Below, in pieces: positions 4,704-6,664 of a stretch of DNA of 6,664 bases; positions within the stretch are counted from its first letter, which is position 1; the number at the start of each line of letters is the position of its first letter. The notes beneath the pieces are model-generated. The model ran no database searches. It worked only from the letters and a program-made list of their open reading frames with translations, and was not told the origin of the DNA. Made by a program: the position numbers and the translations under genes. The stretch is from Saprospiraceae bacterium (lineage in GTDB: Bacteria > Bacteroidota > Bacteroidia > Chitinophagales > Saprospiraceae), in assembly GCA_020436955.1 (NCBI GenBank), contig JAGQWW010000143.1, positions 1-6,664 on the forward strand, given 5' to 3'.

Positions 4704-5741
4704 TTACAAAATTATCCTTCCAAAAGCTTTAGAACTTTTAACCCAGATTGCGTTCCCTTTTTTACCAATGCTAAACCTGAAGGGAGATAGTTTTTTATCG
4801 AAAGAGAAAAGTTTTTCCAGCTTTAGATTAGGTCCAAATTCAAATTTGGAGAAATCCCCGTTCTCAGTAACGAGGTAAATGCCATTTTCAAAAGGAAGAA
4901 AAGAAAGGATTTTGGGGGAAATGTTTATGGTATCCATTTTTTTAATCTTGTTCCTTTTATTCAGCCGATATAGCTCAATATTATTCAATCCAACCTTAAT
5001 GATCGTATCACCTCTACTTGCAAAAACACCCAAAATTGGCCCGGATACTTTTTCAGCATCTATCAAACCCTCGGCAGTAAATAATAAAATTGAACCTGAG
5101 GATTTATTATCTTCATGAGGAGCCGACCCTTTTCGAATAAAAATAAATTTTGAGGTGTCTTGAGTAAATGAGAATGAGGTTTTGTGCCAATAATTCGCTT
5201 TAGGTAGTTTGAAATTAAATGCTTCCTCCCCTGTAGGCTTAAATAAATATATAATTGTTGAGTCCCCTCCTATTTGATCACCTGTAACCAAAGTTCTACC
5301 CAAGTCATCCATTTCAATTGAAAGCGTTCCACCTTGTACAATAGGCTTGGATTCAAATATTACATCTCCATCAAAACTCCAAAGTTGAAGAACACACCTC
5401 GCATTCAACAATGCTTCGGGGCTTTCCCAATTTGTGAAATTGACTGGCTTTAATCCTGCAATTAACCTTGCATTTTTGTTGGCACAAATTGCTGAAAGGA
5501 AAGGACTAGAAAATTCTTTGACCTCAAATCCGGAAAACATACATCCCGGGTTGCCGGACTCGAAGGTTCCTAATACCATACAAACAACTTCTCCATTAAT
5601 ATCTGTCAGCAATCGGTTTTGGGCTGGTGCATCCCCCTTCTCAGTGCCACCCAGATCCTCAAATCTTAATTGACCATAAACACTAGAATATTGAATGCAT
5701 AGAAAGAAAAGGAATAGAAGTAAGCTTGTAAAAGTTTTCAT
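4704..5741 (-). CDS. Secreted protein of unknown function, possibly beta-propeller
   Basis: I do not recognise this 345-residue protein. It starts with a signal peptide (basic MKTF, hydrophobic 7-16), with probable cleavage after SVYG at residues 20-23. C15 lies inside the hydrophobic core and follows F-F-L, so it is not a lipobox. The mature part is rich in short beta-strand blocks ending in polar turns, such as LWSFDGDVIFES, TIIYLFKPTGEEAFNF, GSILLFTAEG, NIELYRLNKRNK and FSKFEFGPNLKLEKLFSFD. This suggests a WD/NHL-like propeller that would be periplasmic or outer-membrane associated. No type IX secretion C-terminal domain or membrane anchor is seen. The open frame reaches a TTG at 5747-5745, but ATG 5741 gives the better signal-peptide start and loses only two residues. 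It lies 138 bases downstream of the Bat-like gene and is probably transcribed on its own. The gene call is good; function is unknown. Confidence 0.78.
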   Translation of the reverse strand: MKTFTSLLLFLFFLCIQYSSVYGQLRFEDLGGTEKGDAPAQNRLLTDINGEVVCMVLGTFESGNPGCMFSGFEVKEFSSPFLSAICANKNARLIAGLKPVNFTNWESPEALLNARCVLQLWSFDGDVIFESKPIVQGGTLSIEMDDLGRTLVTGDQIGGDSTIIYLFKPTGEEAFNFKLPKANYWHKTSFSFTQDTSKFIFIRKGSAPHEDNKSSGSILLFTAEGLIDAEKVSGPILGVFASRGDTIIKVGLNNIELYRLNKRNKIKKMDTINISPKILSFLPFENGIYLVTENGDFSKFEFGPNLKLEKLFSFDKKLSPFRFSIGKKGNAIWVKSSKAFGRIIL

Positions 5742-5814
5742 TTTCAAAAGTTATCCAGTTGGTTAGCCTTTTAGTTTCAACAGCACCCTGACATATTCCT
5801 AAATATACACCTGT

Positions 5815-5842
5815 CTCAAAATTGAGAATTCTTTAAGAATTC
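5815..5842. repeat. Two adjoining palindromes between the Bat-like and secreted-protein genes
   Basis: CTCAAAATTGAG (5815-5826) is a 5-bp inverted repeat with a 2-base centre. It shares one base with GAATTCTTTAAGAATTC (5826-5842), a perfect 8-bp inverted repeat around one central T. They lie 38-65 bases past the Bat-like stop codon and 74-101 bases before the downstream ATG. The position fits either an AT-rich transcription end for the Bat-like operon or an operator for the secreted-protein gene. No clear T-run follows on the minus strand. Confidence 0.5.
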
Positions 5843-5879
5843 AATTGCAGCGCATTTATCAAGTAACCAGCATCCAACC

Positions 5880-6664
5880 CTATTCCTCCTCATCCGCTGG
5901 CGTAGCCTCCTGCACAAAAGCAATTGACTTCTTCAACACCTCCAAATGGGTGTTTTCATCAGGAGTCCCCTTGGCAAATTTTACCAAATCTGCCGTTTCC
6001 AAAACCTGGTACAAAGCGTCTAAATTCAGCTTTTCCCAAAGGTTACCTTTAAATCTTTTTCGGATTTCATAGGTGGTAGATTCCATGGCTGGGAAACCAA
6101 ATTGACGTTCGATAAATTCCCGTAGAATCATTGAAACATCAGAATAATATAATTTGACCGCACCTTTTTCCCAGGGCTTTTCTTTTTGTAGCACCCACAA
6201 TTTTTCAAGCGCCAATTCATATGGTGGTCGTTGAGGAATAACCTGGGTTTCTTCCTCGGGTTTACCTTTTTGAAGACGCCTTATAAACATATACAAGGCA
6301 ACCAGTAACAAAAGCCCACCCAATCCTGCGAGATAAGGGTAAAAATCTTCGATGGTCCTAGGTTCTTCCTCAATTGGCTTGATATCACGCAATCCTGTGG
6401 AGTCAATGGCCGGATTGTTTACTTTAAACAAAAGTTTTCCTGAATAGGCTGTATCCAATTGATTACCGGCTGCATAAATCACCTTTACTGGATCAAACGC
6501 ATAATAGCCTGAGTCAAAAACCGTAAACACGATATCCTGCTCATAACCATTTCCGTTTTGGGTTAGTCTGGTGGTACGTATCCAGTTTACTTTTTTACTG
6601 GTGTCAATTTGCTCGTATTCGATTTTTTGTATCCTTTCAGCTCCTGAGGTGGCAATATCCAGGC
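5880..6664 (-). CDS. Bat-cluster membrane protein (BatD/DUF4381-like), C-terminal part
   Basis: The frame is open from the window edge to a stop at 5880, giving 260 residues. A GTG at 6530-6528 is internal, since the frame continues 44 codons upstream without a stop, so the gene is 5' truncated by the window. The visible part has an extracytoplasmic beta-rich domain (about 1-100), one membrane segment (YLAGLGGLLLLVALYMFI, about 110-127) followed by RRLQKGK, and a cytoplasmic helical domain. This contains KLYYSDVSMILREFIERQFG (170-189), AMESTTYEI (192-200) and DLVKFAK (225-231). From memory, this combination is typical of the membrane protein found with MoxR ATPase, DUF58 and BatA/B genes in Bacteroidota aerotolerance (Bat) clusters; its molecular role is not settled. 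MoxR/DUF58 genes would be expected beyond position 6664. The next gene downstream is not batA, so the cluster ends here or is arranged differently. Confidence 0.78.
   Translation of the reverse strand, partial: LDIATSGAERIQKIEYEQIDTSKKVNWIRTTRLTQNGNGYEQDIVFTVFDSGYYAFDPVKVIYAAGNQLDTAYSGKLLFKVNNPAIDSTGLRDIKPIEEEPRTIEDFYPYLAGLGGLLLLVALYMFIRRLQKGKPEEETQVIPQRPPYELALEKLWVLQKEKPWEKGAVKLYYSDVSMILREFIERQFGFPAMESTTYEIRKRFKGNLWEKLNLDALYQVLETADLVKFAKGTPDENTHLEVLKKSIAFVQEATPADEEE

Noticed and set aside
4690..4740. Bidirectional terminator between the convergent GNAT and secreted-protein genes
   Set aside because: The 13-base gap has no stable stem; AAAAG/CTTTT at 4724-4741 is short and inside the coding region.
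4879..5673. Plus-strand open frames opposite the secreted-protein gene
   Set aside because: They are short, antisense and without recognisable features; the minus-strand frame has a proper signal peptide.
5695..5702. Lipobox in the secreted protein around C15
   Set aside because: The residues before the cysteine are F-F-L, not the small residue a lipobox needs at -1, so ordinary signal-peptide cleavage is more likely.
6528..6530. GTG as the start of the Bat-like protein
   Set aside because: The frame stays open for 44 more codons to the window edge, with sequence continuing the extracytoplasmic domain, so this codon is internal.

Overview
The window looks like ordinary chromosomal DNA of a member of the Bacteroidota, probably in or near the Cytophagales/Saprospirales range; the lower rank is a guess. 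The evidence is the AT-rich base composition, start codons without Shine-Dalgarno sequences, promoter elements of the Bacteroidota type (TAnnTTTG with an upstream TTTG), an arginyl-tRNA-protein-transferase-like gene of the Bacteroidota form, and a Bat-cluster membrane protein. There are no tRNA or rRNA genes, no CRISPR array, no insertion sequence and no sign of a phage. I did not find a new defence, mobile or metabolic system.

Seven of the eight genes lie on the minus strand, so transcription mostly runs from high to low coordinates. At the right edge (5880-6664) is the C-terminal part of a membrane protein of the Bat/MoxR aerotolerance-cluster type; its 5' end lies outside the window. Next is a secreted protein of unknown function (4704-5741), probably beta-propeller-like, preceded by a 138-base intergenic stretch holding nested palindromes. 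A GNAT acetyltransferase (4133-4690) is the only plus-strand gene. It is convergent with the secreted-protein gene and divergent from a DUF1569/DinB-like gene (3487-3993). The divergent gap carries a good minus-strand promoter and an 11-bp inverted repeat with one mismatch. The DUF1569-like gene is followed closely by an integral membrane protein related to PAP2 phosphatases (2776-3453), and these two probably form one transcript.

A 326-base gap without genes (2450-2775) follows. It holds a dnaN promoter candidate, a 13-bp palindrome, a four-unit heptamer tandem repeat and a G-run cluster. Beyond it lies the housekeeping block dnaN (sliding clamp), a DUF4878-like lipoprotein, nadD (NAD biosynthesis) and the start of an N-end-rule aminoacyl transferase. 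These genes are spaced 64, 11 and 23 bases apart and are likely at least partly co-transcribed. Their products act in replication, the cell envelope, NAD synthesis and protein turnover, so the grouping looks like genome-order conservation rather than one pathway.

The points most worth a second look are the non-coding structures (heptamer repeat, operator-like inverted repeats), the altered active-site motifs of the PAP2-like protein, and several start-codon choices where the longest open frame is misleading.
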